DNA of 64,000 bases from Nitrososphaerota archaeon (lineage in GTDB: Archaea; Thermoproteota; Nitrososphaeria; Nitrososphaerales; Gagatemarchaeaceae): assembly GCA_029785195.1 (NCBI GenBank), contig JAFMAD010000007.1:1-64000 (forward strand), read 5' to 3'. Positions 56,466 to 63,954 of the stretch are shown in pieces. The notes beneath the pieces were generated by a model that was not told the DNA's origin, did no database searches, and saw only the letters and a program-made list of their open reading frames with translations. Numbering within the stretch: the stretch's first letter is position 1; each line of letters opens with the position of its first letter. The position numbers and the translations under genes are program-made.

Positions 56466-58328
56466 TTACCTTCCAGCGTGCGAAGCGATTAGTTGATCCA
56501 TTTCCGTCCTGAACTGACCAAGGTCTATTCCAACACGGTCAAACGTCGACCTGATTGTCTCGTGTGGTACCCCCACCGAGAACGCCCTGTTGAACAGATT
56601 GTTCCATCCCTTCACGGGGAGAGGGCCGCCCCGCTCGTGTAGCTGGAACTCCTTCGTCAGAACCTCCGCCCTGTGCTTCTGGATCGACTGGGTGGTCTCC
56701 TCGGGCATCTTCAGCTCGATGGCCCTGTTGATGGCTGACGCCGACCTGCTGGCTCCGAGGCCTCCCAGCGTCCCCACGGTCCCCATCAGAGCCATGTTCT
56801 GAAGCATATGGGGCACAGACCGAGAGAAGCCGCTTCCGAATCCGCCCAAGGCGGCGCCCGCCTTCTCGCTGAACCCGGCGGCAGGGTTGTTCATCGCGAG
56901 TCCTCCGAGCGACTGCCCCGCCATGGCCAGTCCGCCCTTCAGTCCAGCTCCCGCAGGCCCGGTAGCTCCCGCTCCTATTGCGAAGGCCGTCCCTGTGGCG
57001 GCCATCCCAACTTGGCTCATTGTCTGGAAGAAGAAGCCCGTCATGGGGGCGAAGACCGTCGGCGCCAGGATGGCCCCAAAGAGGGCCGCGAGGGCAACCC
57101 AAGTCTGGTCGACGGACGCAGCCTGAAAGATAGATCCGCTCCAGTGATTGAGAATGTAGGCGGCGAGGCCGATGAACAGTGCACTGATGACGCTGGCAAA
57201 AATCAAGCCATAGAATGTGTCCTCGACAACGCCTGCGAACCTGGCCGTGAACCTGACGTTCCTGAGGACCAGAACGATCGGCATGGCGACGGTCACGGCG
57301 CCGATGAGGAAGAGCCGAGCGCTCCCGAGGAGCCACGACATCGCCCAGGCCATTATGCTCGCGATTGCCCCGATGAAGTCGGTGAGGAGGTTACCCCCGG
57401 TGGGGAGGGTGTTCCAGATGAGCTGGCTGTTGGCTAGGTATTGGGTGTAAGGATTCCCGGGCCCGGCGATTATCTGCTGGTCTAGGATATTGACGAACCC
57501 GGCGACGGCGTTGTAGGCGTAGGGGAGAAGGAGGATCAGCAGGAGGGTGACGAGGACGTTGCTGATCCCGGCCAGCGTCCCGCCCGTCCCTCCCTTCTGC
57601 TGCTCAGAGGCGCCGGTCAGGTACATGATGACGTTGATCAACCCGGCGCCGATGAGAAGGATGACGGCGACCTCGGCCACCAGCATGTAGAAGTCGCCGA
57701 GGGGGAGCTGGTCGAAGGTCGAGAAGAGGGTGGCGAAGTCAGGGTTGCTACTTGAGATGCCCAGGGCCGGGACCTGGAAGAGGGGGATCTCCATGGTGAG
57801 GATGAAGAGGTTCCCCTCGGAAGAGGAGCCCTGCTGGCTGGGGAAGGAGACCGGCGCTGAGGCGGAAGCAGTCGCGTACACCGTCGAGGGGTTGTTCGGA
57901 TCGTATGCCTGGACGTACATGGTGGAACGGCTCACGCTCAGGTAGCTGACGTAGCTGGCGCTGGCGTTGACGACGGCGGTCCCGGGGCCGTTGACCGTGC
58001 TGCCTGGAGAGAAGCTGAGAGAAGCCGAGTAAGTGTAGCTGGAGTAGTTTCTGTAGCTCTCGACGTAAGTGACATTCCCCCTGAGCGCGACCCTGCTGAG
58101 CTGGCTGGTCACGCCGATGGTCCCGTGGCAGGTGTAGCCTACCCCTCCCCTGCTGGCTGACGTGGCCGGGCAGCCGGCGTTCGAGATGGTCAGCTGTACC
58201 TGGGTGGATTGTGCGAAGACCCCGGTAATCGTGCCCAGTAGCCCCGCGACGGCTAGGGTGAGGAAGAAGAAGCGAGCGACGCGGACATAAGCTCCTGAAA
58301 CGTGGTACACGTCCTGTCTGACGTTCAT
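56466..58328 (-). CDS. VirB6/CedA-like polytopic channel protein
   Basis: 620 residues. A signal peptide (FFFLTLAVAGLLGTITGVFA) and an exported ~170-residue domain with Cys in NAGCPATS and GYTCHG precede at least six membrane helices: FYMLVAEVAVILLIGAGLINVI, NVLVTLLLILLLPYAYNAV, WAMSWLLGSARLFLIGAVTV, FYGLIFASVISALFIGLAAY, LAALFGAILAPTVFAP. The cytoplasmic tail carries Gly/Ala-rich and helical parts. Size, topology and position between VirB4 and a VirB2-like gene match VirB6/CedA. ATG 58328 has a short leader after the box at 58367-58371. Confidence 0.75.
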   Translation of the reverse strand: MNVRQDVYHVSGAYVRVARFFFLTLAVAGLLGTITGVFAQSTQVQLTISNAGCPATSASRGGVGYTCHGTIGVTSQLSRVALRGNVTYVESYRNYSSYTYSASLSFSPGSTVNGPGTAVVNASASYVSYLSVSRSTMYVQAYDPNNPSTVYATASASAPVSFPSQQGSSSEGNLFILTMEIPLFQVPALGISSSNPDFATLFSTFDQLPLGDFYMLVAEVAVILLIGAGLINVIMYLTGASEQQKGGTGGTLAGISNVLVTLLLILLLPYAYNAVAGFVNILDQQIIAGPGNPYTQYLANSQLIWNTLPTGGNLLTDFIGAIASIMAWAMSWLLGSARLFLIGAVTVAMPIVLVLRNVRFTARFAGVVEDTFYGLIFASVISALFIGLAAYILNHWSGSIFQAASVDQTWVALAALFGAILAPTVFAPMTGFFFQTMSQVGMAATGTAFAIGAGATGPAGAGLKGGLAMAGQSLGGLAMNNPAAGFSEKAGAALGGFGSGFSRSVPHMLQNMALMGTVGTLGGLGASRSASAINRAIELKMPEETTQSIQKHRAEVLTKEFQLHERGGPLPVKGWNNLFNRAFSVGVPHETIRSTFDRVGIDLGQFRTEMDQLIASHAGR

Positions 58329-58366
58329 TTCCCGAGGGCACCCAAACCAGAAGCAGGGATGGCGGC

Positions 58367-58371
58367 TAAAA
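58367..58371 (-). promoter_or_regulatory. CGTT-type promoter of the VirB6-like gene
   Basis: CCTCGTTTTAGCC on the minus strand. At 41 nt from ATG 58328 it implies a leader of about 15 nt, unlike its leaderless neighbours. Confidence 0.5.
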
Positions 58372-58376
58372 CGAGG

Positions 58377-58706
58377 TCAGACCCCGGCCCTGCCTGACCC
58401 GCCGTGGGCGCCCACATATTCGATCGCCCCCCATATCCCGAAGATGGAAGCGAAGATGATCAGGATGCCCGTGAGGAGGGTGATGACCAGGTTCGCGGTG
58501 CTAACGAGTATCTGTGGGAGCGTGATGATGTTGCCGGACACGGTCCCGACCTGGCAGACCCCGCTCCCCGCGGCGGTGCATGGGATGAGAAAGGAGGACG
58601 AAGCGCCGCCAGAGACGAGATAGGTGACAATGAACGGGAAAGCGATTCCGATGACGACAGCTATCACCGCGGACTCGATCTTCTGCATCGCGGTTCCTAG
58701 CGCCAT
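58377..58706 (-). CDS. VirB2/TedC-like small two-helix protein
   Basis: 109 residues with two hydrophobic helices (AVIAVVIGIAFPFIVTYLVSG, about 14-34; ILVSTANLVITLLTGILIIFASIFGIW, about 66-92) joined by a loop containing two Cys (IPCTAAGSGVCQ) and a Gly-rich tail. VirB2 and the archaeal CedA1/TedC proteins have this plan and sit beside VirB6/CedA, as here. It likely forms the conjugative pilus or a channel part. ATG 58706 is 24.5 nt from TTATAA. Confidence 0.65.
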   Translation of the reverse strand: MALGTAMQKIESAVIAVVIGIAFPFIVTYLVSGGASSSFLIPCTAAGSGVCQVGTVSGNIITLPQILVSTANLVITLLTGILIIFASIFGIWGAIEYVGAHGGSGRAGV

Positions 58707-58727
58707 GCCAGAACAGGCGGTGACTGG

Positions 58728-58733
58728 TTATAA
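58728..58733 (-). promoter_or_regulatory. CGTT-type promoter of the VirB2-like gene
   Basis: CTCGTTATAACC on the minus strand, centred 24.5 nt before ATG 58706. Confidence 0.6.
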
Positions 58734-58741
58734 CGAGTGGA

Positions 58742-60652
58742 TTACTGGTGAATGCTTGGTTTCCGCGTCTTCAGAACCCCGCTCGCAATCAGCCAGACGA
58801 CTCCGGCTATGGCGAAGGCTGCCACCGTTGTCTCCGGAATGAGAGTTGCCAAGGGAGCCGGAGCCGTAGCGACACCTAGGTCGACCGTGGTCTTCGCCCC
58901 CCAGACGTTTGCGAAGACAGCCCTCACGTCCTGGCCGGTGGCGGGGTACGTGATAGAGAAGAAACCGGTGAGCCCCTGAGGCAGAGGTGACGGATAAGCC
59001 GCCGAGTCCAATGTTGACTCGTTCTCTATCGCACCACTACCCTGAGTCACGTGGACGCTCGATATCCCGCCGCTCCATGGCTCCACGTAGAACGACGCCT
59101 GGTACTCGCTCGGACTAATCTTCTGCACTCCCAGGAGGTTCACTCCCCCGCCCTGCAGGTTCACATACACTGTGAGGTTCCCTCCCATGGGCCAGAACCC
59201 GTATTCCTGCGAAGCGAACGCCGACGGCGTTTGGGGCTCGGTGGTGTTCCCCGCGACCCACCCGGACTGGCCATCGTTCACCAGCTCCAAGAATGCCGTA
59301 GGATGATCGATTGTAGTAAAGATCGGGAGATAGGCCAGGTTGCCCTGTATCATGTTGTACGACCAGAGCGGGATCGTGGCGTTCGCGTAGAAGACGGTGC
59401 CGTTCAGCGAGTTCGGGACGGACATGATTGCGCTGTCCACGAGGGTCGGGGTGAAGTCGAAGGTGCCGGTCGAAATGGTGCTCCCCGCCGTCAGGGAGAT
59501 CTGGGGAGGGACAAGGCTGGTCTGGTTCAGGACCAGGCTCAATACGCCCGTACCGGTGAAGGTCATGGACTGGTTGGTGGAGTAGAGGTCCTCACTGAAA
59601 GCACGGAGCGCCGCGGGGTCGCTGCCGAAGACCTGCTGGAAGTTGCTGGTCAGCCAATCGTCGAGCGGATACGGGTTTTGGATTGTGAGCGATATGGGCG
59701 TGCTCGGCACCGGGTTGCCGCTCGAATCCACCGAGACTACGTTCAGCCTTCCGCTCCAGAGGAACGGCACCAGCCAGTAGGGCTGCTTCAGGTCGCATGC
59801 GCCCTCCTGCTGCCAGCACCCGACCATCGTGACGTTCTGATAGACGAATCCCTGAGCCAGCAGGGAAGAGAGGCTCGAGGGAGTGGCCTGGAAAACGTAT
59901 TTCTCTATTCGGTTGCCGTGGTAGAGCGGGGCGGAGTCTCCCCGGTTGAGCCAGTCATACTGCGCCGTCCCCGTGCTGTTGATCGCGTGGAAGTCGAGCA
60001 CGCCGCCGATCGTGGAGGACTGGTAACTGAAGGTCGTGAAGCGGAAGCTGTCGAAATAGGCCCTCTCCGCCAGCGTCCTGCTGCCGTTGAAGGCGGCTGT
60101 GTTCCCGTCCCCGGCGAAAGAGTATCCCGGGAGGTTCCCGTCGTATCTGACCAGCAGCACCCAGGGCCTCTGCAGGCTGCTGGAAGCGGTGCTGTTGCCG
60201 TAGAGCATGTAGGCGTATGCGGTGAACTGGGGGTCGTACCTGACCACCGCGACCTCCTGGCTTGTCGAGAGGGTGGAGTTGAATAGCTCCGTACTGTTAC
60301 CTACGGTCACGGACCCCACAAAAGTCGCTGAGGCTGTGACCGAGTAAACCCCTATTGCGCTTCCCGAAACATTGAACGAGTCTCCTGTCCTTCGGAACTC
60401 TGATTGGTCATACGACCAAGAGAGGGAATGACTGGTGGTGTTCGGGCCGGTGGTAATGGAGACCGAGATTTGGAAGCTGTCCCCGAGATAGAGCGTGTGG
60501 TCCGGGTTGGCGCGGATATAGCTGATCGAGCTCGAGACGCAGTCGCCGTAGGAGTCGCAGGGATCCTGTGGCGCCTGGTGCGGAACGCCGACCAAGTACA
60601 TCGAAGTCGACAAGATGATGGGCACCAGAAGAATCGGAAGTAATCTCAACAA
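58742..60652 (-). CDS. Large exported surface protein with C-terminal anchor
   Basis: 636 residues from TTG 60652. A signal segment (LLPILLVPIILSTSMYLVGV), a Cys pair (PCDSYGDC) and beta-rich domains with Ser/Thr (DHTLYLGDSFQISVSITTGP) follow; two more Cys lie mid-protein (GCWQQEGACDL). A C-terminal helix (TTVAAFAIAGVVWLIASGVL) and TRKPSIHQ tail anchor it. It is next to VirB2/VirB6 genes, so a mating-contact role is plausible. The TTG is 23 nt from TTTTA at 60673-60677. Confidence 0.7.
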   Translation of the reverse strand: MLRLLPILLVPIILSTSMYLVGVPHQAPQDPCDSYGDCVSSSISYIRANPDHTLYLGDSFQISVSITTGPNTTSHSLSWSYDQSEFRRTGDSFNVSGSAIGVYSVTASATFVGSVTVGNSTELFNSTLSTSQEVAVVRYDPQFTAYAYMLYGNSTASSSLQRPWVLLVRYDGNLPGYSFAGDGNTAAFNGSRTLAERAYFDSFRFTTFSYQSSTIGGVLDFHAINSTGTAQYDWLNRGDSAPLYHGNRIEKYVFQATPSSLSSLLAQGFVYQNVTMVGCWQQEGACDLKQPYWLVPFLWSGRLNVVSVDSSGNPVPSTPISLTIQNPYPLDDWLTSNFQQVFGSDPAALRAFSEDLYSTNQSMTFTGTGVLSLVLNQTSLVPPQISLTAGSTISTGTFDFTPTLVDSAIMSVPNSLNGTVFYANATIPLWSYNMIQGNLAYLPIFTTIDHPTAFLELVNDGQSGWVAGNTTEPQTPSAFASQEYGFWPMGGNLTVYVNLQGGGVNLLGVQKISPSEYQASFYVEPWSGGISSVHVTQGSGAIENESTLDSAAYPSPLPQGLTGFFSITYPATGQDVRAVFANVWGAKTTVDLGVATAPAPLATLIPETTVAAFAIAGVVWLIASGVLKTRKPSIHQ

Positions 60653-60672
60653 CTAGCCGGGAGGGTTGCCGC

Positions 60673-60677
60673 TAAAA
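60673..60677 (-). promoter_or_regulatory. CGTT-type promoter of the surface protein gene
   Basis: GCGCGTTTTAGCGG on the minus strand, centred 23 nt before TTG 60652; this supports the TTG start. Confidence 0.6.
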
Positions 60678-60705
60678 CGCGCCGAAGGGCGGAAGTCAGA
60701 GGCGC

Positions 60706-60789
60706 CTATTCTTCGGTTTCGTCGTCGCCCCAGCCTTCTTCGTCTTCGTCCTTGTCGTCCTCTTCCAGCTCCTCGTCTTCCTGGGACAT
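60706..60789 (-). CDS. 27-aa highly acidic peptide
   Basis: ATG 60789 to TAG encodes MSQEDEELEEDDKDEDEEG and WGDDETEE, with 19 of 27 residues Asp or Glu. It has its own CGTTAATACT box about 30 nt upstream at 60817-60822. DNA-mimic or chaperone-like acidic peptides of this size occur on mobile elements, but the function here is unknown. Too short for routine gene finding. Confidence 0.5.
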   Translation of the reverse strand: MSQEDEELEEDDKDEDEEGWGDDETEE

Positions 60790-60808
60790 TCGCGCCGCCC
60801 CGAACCTC

Positions 60809-61411
60809 TCATGAAGTATTAACGCGTCCGGAGGCCCAAGCCAGGCTAGAACGGATCGCATGAGACAGGTTCCTGACCGACGCTTCCGTCACCCCCGCGG
60901 CATCTCCTATGCTCTTCTGGGTCTGCTGGCCCTCCTCTCGTATGGGGTGCAGCTCCGAGTATGCCACGTAGAGCGAGGCCGCCGCGAAGACTGTTGGAGC
61001 TCTCCCGGCGAATGCCCTAGCTTCTCTCAGTGTCGAAAGGATCTCGACGGCACGGCGCTCGACCGTCGGCTCCAAATCCGCTTTGCGTGCTATGTCGGGG
61101 ACGAAAGCGATGGGATCCGGTGGGCGGACCCTGAGGTCCTCGTCGAGGAGCATCCTCCTGTATTCTCTGGCGATGTCGCCGGCCCTGACCCCCGTCGCAG
61201 CCGACACGTCCTTGAGCGTCTTCGGGACCCCGAGCAGTCGGCATGAAGCGTAGACAGCCGCGGCCCTGAGCACATCGAATGGGCGTCCTGGGCGCTCTTT
61301 CGCCTTGAAGTAAAGCTGGACAGCGGCCCACTCGAGCCTCGGGCTGTTCACCCCAAGCGCCCCCGCGATGCTGCGGATCTCTCCGGGCGGTTCGTTCGGC
61401 ACAGGTCGCAT
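60809..61411 (-). CDS. TFB core-like protein without zinc ribbon
   Basis: 200 residues comprising two cyclin repeats only: RLEWAAVQLYFKAKERPGRPFDVLRAAAVYASCRLLG (first) and RAPTVFAAASLYVAYSELH with QQTQKSIGDAAGVTEASVRNLSHAI (second). The N-terminal zinc ribbon and B-finger, which contact RNA polymerase, are absent. It could compete with TFB at promoters or partner a separate ribbon. ATG 61411 is about 24 nt from a CGTTATTATC box. Second TFB-related gene on the element. Confidence 0.75.
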   Translation of the reverse strand: MRPVPNEPPGEIRSIAGALGVNSPRLEWAAVQLYFKAKERPGRPFDVLRAAAVYASCRLLGVPKTLKDVSAATGVRAGDIAREYRRMLLDEDLRVRPPDPIAFVPDIARKADLEPTVERRAVEILSTLREARAFAGRAPTVFAAASLYVAYSELHPIREEGQQTQKSIGDAAGVTEASVRNLSHAIRSSLAWASGRVNTS

Positions 61412-61431
61412 GAGGAAGTGGTGGGCGCGTG

Positions 61432-61438
61432 ATAATAA
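61432..61438 (-). promoter_or_regulatory. CGTT-type promoter of the TFB-core gene
   Basis: CCGTTATTATCACG on the minus strand, about 24 nt before ATG 61411. Confidence 0.55.
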
Positions 61439-61451
61439 CGGGGTGGACGCG

Positions 61452-61742
61452 TCAGCGCTGCTTCCTACTGCCCTGCAGAGACGCTCTGAAGATTAGCCGC
61501 GGGTCTGTCAGGCGGGCAAAGGGCTGCTCGGTCCGGTATGCGTCCCTGAGCTGCCACACCAGCCTCACGAGGAGGGCGGGGTCTTTCGACGATTCGGGCT
61601 TGTACGCGATTGCCATCTGGATGGCCCTCTGTACGGTGAGATTCCTGGGCCTCATCGAGCAGATGAATTCGTGCGAAGCCAGCTTCTCCGTGTAGTAGGA
61701 AGCGCCGCAGAAGAAGCACTTGGAGGTTGGCCCGAGGGACAT
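61452..61742 (-). CDS. Small zinc-finger protein, 96 aa
   Basis: Residues 9-28 read CFFCGASYYTEKLASHEFIC: a CxxC and H-x4-C that could bind one zinc, like archaeal C2H2/C2HC fingers of viruses and plasmids. The rest is a helical basic region (TVQRAIQMAIAYKPESS, LLVRLVWQLRDAYR). ATG 61742 is 24 nt from a TTTAATC box. Likely DNA-binding regulator. Confidence 0.65.
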   Translation of the reverse strand: MSLGPTSKCFFCGASYYTEKLASHEFICSMRPRNLTVQRAIQMAIAYKPESSKDPALLVRLVWQLRDAYRTEQPFARLTDPRLIFRASLQGSRKQR

Positions 61743-61887
61743 GCCTGGAGACGCCCGCGGCTGATTAAAGCCCGCTGTAGCATGGCAGAACCTTGATCAC
61801 GACAGCACTTTCGGGACTCTCCCTGCCCTACCATCCCCCGAACTTTCGCCCCCGTCTTATATCCCAACAACCAAAGTTGCACCTTTC

Positions 61888-62013
61888 ATGAAGTGGAGGG
61901 TCACAGCCGGGGAACTGGCGGAGATCACAGGGGTCAGCGAGAACACAATCAGAAGGCTCGCGGGTGAGCTTTGGGAGATGTTAAGAGAGGTCGAGATCGA
62001 GCTTGAGCAATGA
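61888..62013 (+). CDS. 41-aa helix-turn-helix peptide
   Basis: ATG 61888 reads MKWRVTAGELAEITGVSENT then IRRLAGELWEMLREVE. LAEITGVSENTIRRLA is a clean helix-turn-helix, so this is a minimal DNA-binding protein. A TTATAT box at 61857-61862 lies 28 nt upstream. Overlaps the next small gene. Confidence 0.55.
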   Translation: MKWRVTAGELAEITGVSENTIRRLAGELWEMLREVEIELEQ

Positions 62014-62146
62014 CGACGGCTATCCTTACGCCGGAGAGGACGACGAATATGAGTACTATGTCATCCATGACGGGCTGGGGATCTCGCACTTCCTGAGGCA
62101 GAAGAAAGGCGTGCATCCGTCGATCAAGTGCGACAACTGCGAGTAG
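62003..62146 (+). CDS. 47-aa acidic/cysteine peptide
   Basis: TTG 62003 lies inside the end of the helix-turn-helix gene and reads SNDDGYPYAGEDDEYEYYV, IHDGLGISHFLRQKKG, then IKCDNCE and TAG. The terminal CDNC could bind a metal with a partner. Coding-like composition and overlap with the gene before support it. Its stop meets the convergent DeoR-type gene. Confidence 0.45.
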   Translation: MSNDDGYPYAGEDDEYEYYVIHDGLGISHFLRQKKGVHPSIKCDNCE

Positions 62147-62575
62147 CTAGGTCCATGCTATCCAAGGCTTCTCCTTCAGGAGGGTCCCAGAGGGGTCGGC
62201 AATGTATCCCCCATAGGGCTGGTGGATTATCCTCCCTTCCCTTCGCAGCGCGTCCAGGTCCCGCCTGATCGTGCGCTCAGAGACGCCCAGCAAGGAAGCG
62301 AAACGCCTCATCCCCTGCCATCCCTCCTTCTTAACGAGCCGCACGAGCTTCTCTCTCCTCGACGTGGGATCTTCCCGCCTCCGGGCGCAGTGCCAGACTG
62401 TCCGGATTGCGCCATTTTCTGTTGCCGTGTGCTTGTAGTAGAAACTGAAATGATTTCCCTTCCCTACTCTTCTACGGTAAGGCCCCGTACACCCTCCTCC
62501 GCACCTCGGGCACACCTTCTCTACAGGACTTGCCGAATCGGAGCGCTCCGCCTCTGGTATCTGATTTGGCAACAT
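62147..62575 (-). CDS. DeoR-type winged-helix regulator with zinc ribbon
   Basis: 142 residues from ATG 62575. A single zinc-ribbon half site (EKVCPRCGGGCTG) and a Trp/Cys-bearing strand (IRTVWHCARRRE) may form a ribbon near residues 20-60. The C-terminal GWQGMRRFASLLGVSERTIRRDLDALRREGRI is a DeoR-type helix-turn-helix. The frame is open upstream into the ParB-like gene, without domain content. Likely regulates partition or transfer genes. Confidence 0.65.
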   Translation of the reverse strand: MLPNQIPEAERSDSASPVEKVCPRCGGGCTGPYRRRVGKGNHFSFYYKHTATENGAIRTVWHCARRREDPTSRREKLVRLVKKEGWQGMRRFASLLGVSERTIRRDLDALRREGRIIHQPYGGYIADPSGTLLKEKPWIAWT

Positions 62576-62589
62576 TGAAAGTTTCCATT

Positions 62590-63954
62590 TCAGATACTGG
62601 CGAACTTCTTGTCCTCGCCGTAGAGGAACTCCTTCCCGTTCTCCTTCTTCTTCACCACCCAGGACTTCCTCTCGCCACTCCAGCTCACCGAGCCCACCTC
62701 TGGCTTCTCCTTCGGCAGGCTGAACCAATCTTCCTCGCTGCCCTTCTTCCTCGATTCGGCCATCGCCTCACCCTCGACCGTCGCCACCCAGAGCCAGAAC
62801 TCCTCCCCGCACTCCAGGTTGAAGCACTTGCGCATCGCCCGGTACGACCCCTCGGGCGCGACCGCCTCCTTCTCCGGCACGGCCGCCCCCCTGAACCTGA
62901 TCAGGGTCAGCTCCGAGTCCTCCTTCAGCTCGAAGGGGGTCATGGCCCCGCAGTAGGGACACGCAGCGAAGTGTAGGCTCTCTTTGTAGGGGACTCCCGC
63001 GGGGGGCTGAGAGGCTGCATTCGATTCCGTCTTTGTAGTAGAAATCGATTCGACTTGCGCGCGTGTAGTAGTAGAGGCGGCGTCCTTTGCTCCCTGTGAA
63101 GAATGGGTTGGCGCGTCAGGCTGGGTCGTCTCCTTGGGGTTCACTGGGGCTATCACTACGTGCTGCACCACGTTCATGTCCGTCGGAAGGCTCGGTTTCT
63201 TCTCTTTCCCCACGTACTCCGGGAAAAGATCCCCGAACCATTCCGGGAGGCCTGAGACCATCTTGTCGATCGACTTGTTCTTCAGGGAGTTTTGGAACTC
63301 CTTCACGTTGAACCCTGCGTTGGCAGCGCCAGCCGCGAACTCATAGAGCTCCTTCTCATCGTTAATCTTCGACAGGACATCCAGGTGCCCCAGCTGGAAG
63401 GAGAAGCCGGCCCGCCCCCTTCTCTCGACCTCGTACAGCCTCCCTAGCTTGTCGCCGAGGATCCTTGCCAGCTCTATCCTCTTCCTCACCATCGACGGTT
63501 CCTCACCTATCTTGGCTGACGCCGCGACGATCTCGTCCTCGTCGGCCTTCTGCGAAGCGAGATAGAACGACCTCACCTCTTCCAGCATTGAGAGGTTCCT
63601 CCGCTTCAGGTTCTCCGACATCGAGCGCGAGAAGAGCTCGACGAACGGGAGCCCCTCGTCTAGCAGAGCGTAGTAGCTCTTGGGCTCGCCGTCACCTTCG
63701 AAGAGTTGCTTGACCGCAAGAAGTCTCCCTATCCCCATGTAGACGTAGTAGCCCGTGCCGTCCGGCCTCTCGACCGCCCTCCCTGGTTGCAACTGCCCGT
63801 GGACCTTGATGTCCTCAGCGAGGGCGTCCACCTGATCGTACTTCAGACGGGTCTGCAGGTCCGGGTGGGGCTCGCACAGCTTCACTGGGAGAGCGACAAG
63901 CCTCCCCTCGCTCTTCGGCCCCGAGGCTTTCGGTTTGTCTCTGAGGAGCTTCAA
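62590..63954 (-). CDS. ParB-like partition protein
   Basis: 454 residues from TTG 63954. An N-terminal ParB/Spo0J nuclease-like domain: VALPVKLCEPHPDLQTRLKYDQVDALAEDI, HGQLQPGRAVER, YYVYMGIGRLLAVK (GxGR in place of GERR), then SMSENLKRRNLSMLEEVRSF and a helix-turn-helix-like KIGEEPSMVRKRIELARIL. A low-complexity Thr/Ser linker leads to a zinc-binding-looking module (CPYCGAMTPF and CFNLECGEEFW) and a basic end. It would bind a partition site, possibly the iteron array. It overlaps the upstream partial gene by 3 bases. Confidence 0.75.
   Translation of the reverse strand: MKLLRDKPKASGPKSEGRLVALPVKLCEPHPDLQTRLKYDQVDALAEDIKVHGQLQPGRAVERPDGTGYYVYMGIGRLLAVKQLFEGDGEPKSYYALLDEGLPFVELFSRSMSENLKRRNLSMLEEVRSFYLASQKADEDEIVAASAKIGEEPSMVRKRIELARILGDKLGRLYEVERRGRAGFSFQLGHLDVLSKINDEKELYEFAAGAANAGFNVKEFQNSLKNKSIDKMVSGLPEWFGDLFPEYVGKEKKPSLPTDMNVVQHVVIAPVNPKETTQPDAPTHSSQGAKDAASTTTRAQVESISTTKTESNAASQPPAGVPYKESLHFAACPYCGAMTPFELKEDSELTLIRFRGAAVPEKEAVAPEGSYRAMRKCFNLECGEEFWLWVATVEGEAMAESRKKGSEEDWFSLPKEKPEVGSVSWSGERKSWVVKKKENGKEFLYGEDKKFASI

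Noticed and set aside
59051-60286. 411-codon plus-strand frame inside the large surface protein gene
   Set aside because: Antisense shadow of a protein with signal peptide and membrane anchor; Arg/Glu/Val-rich with no domain.
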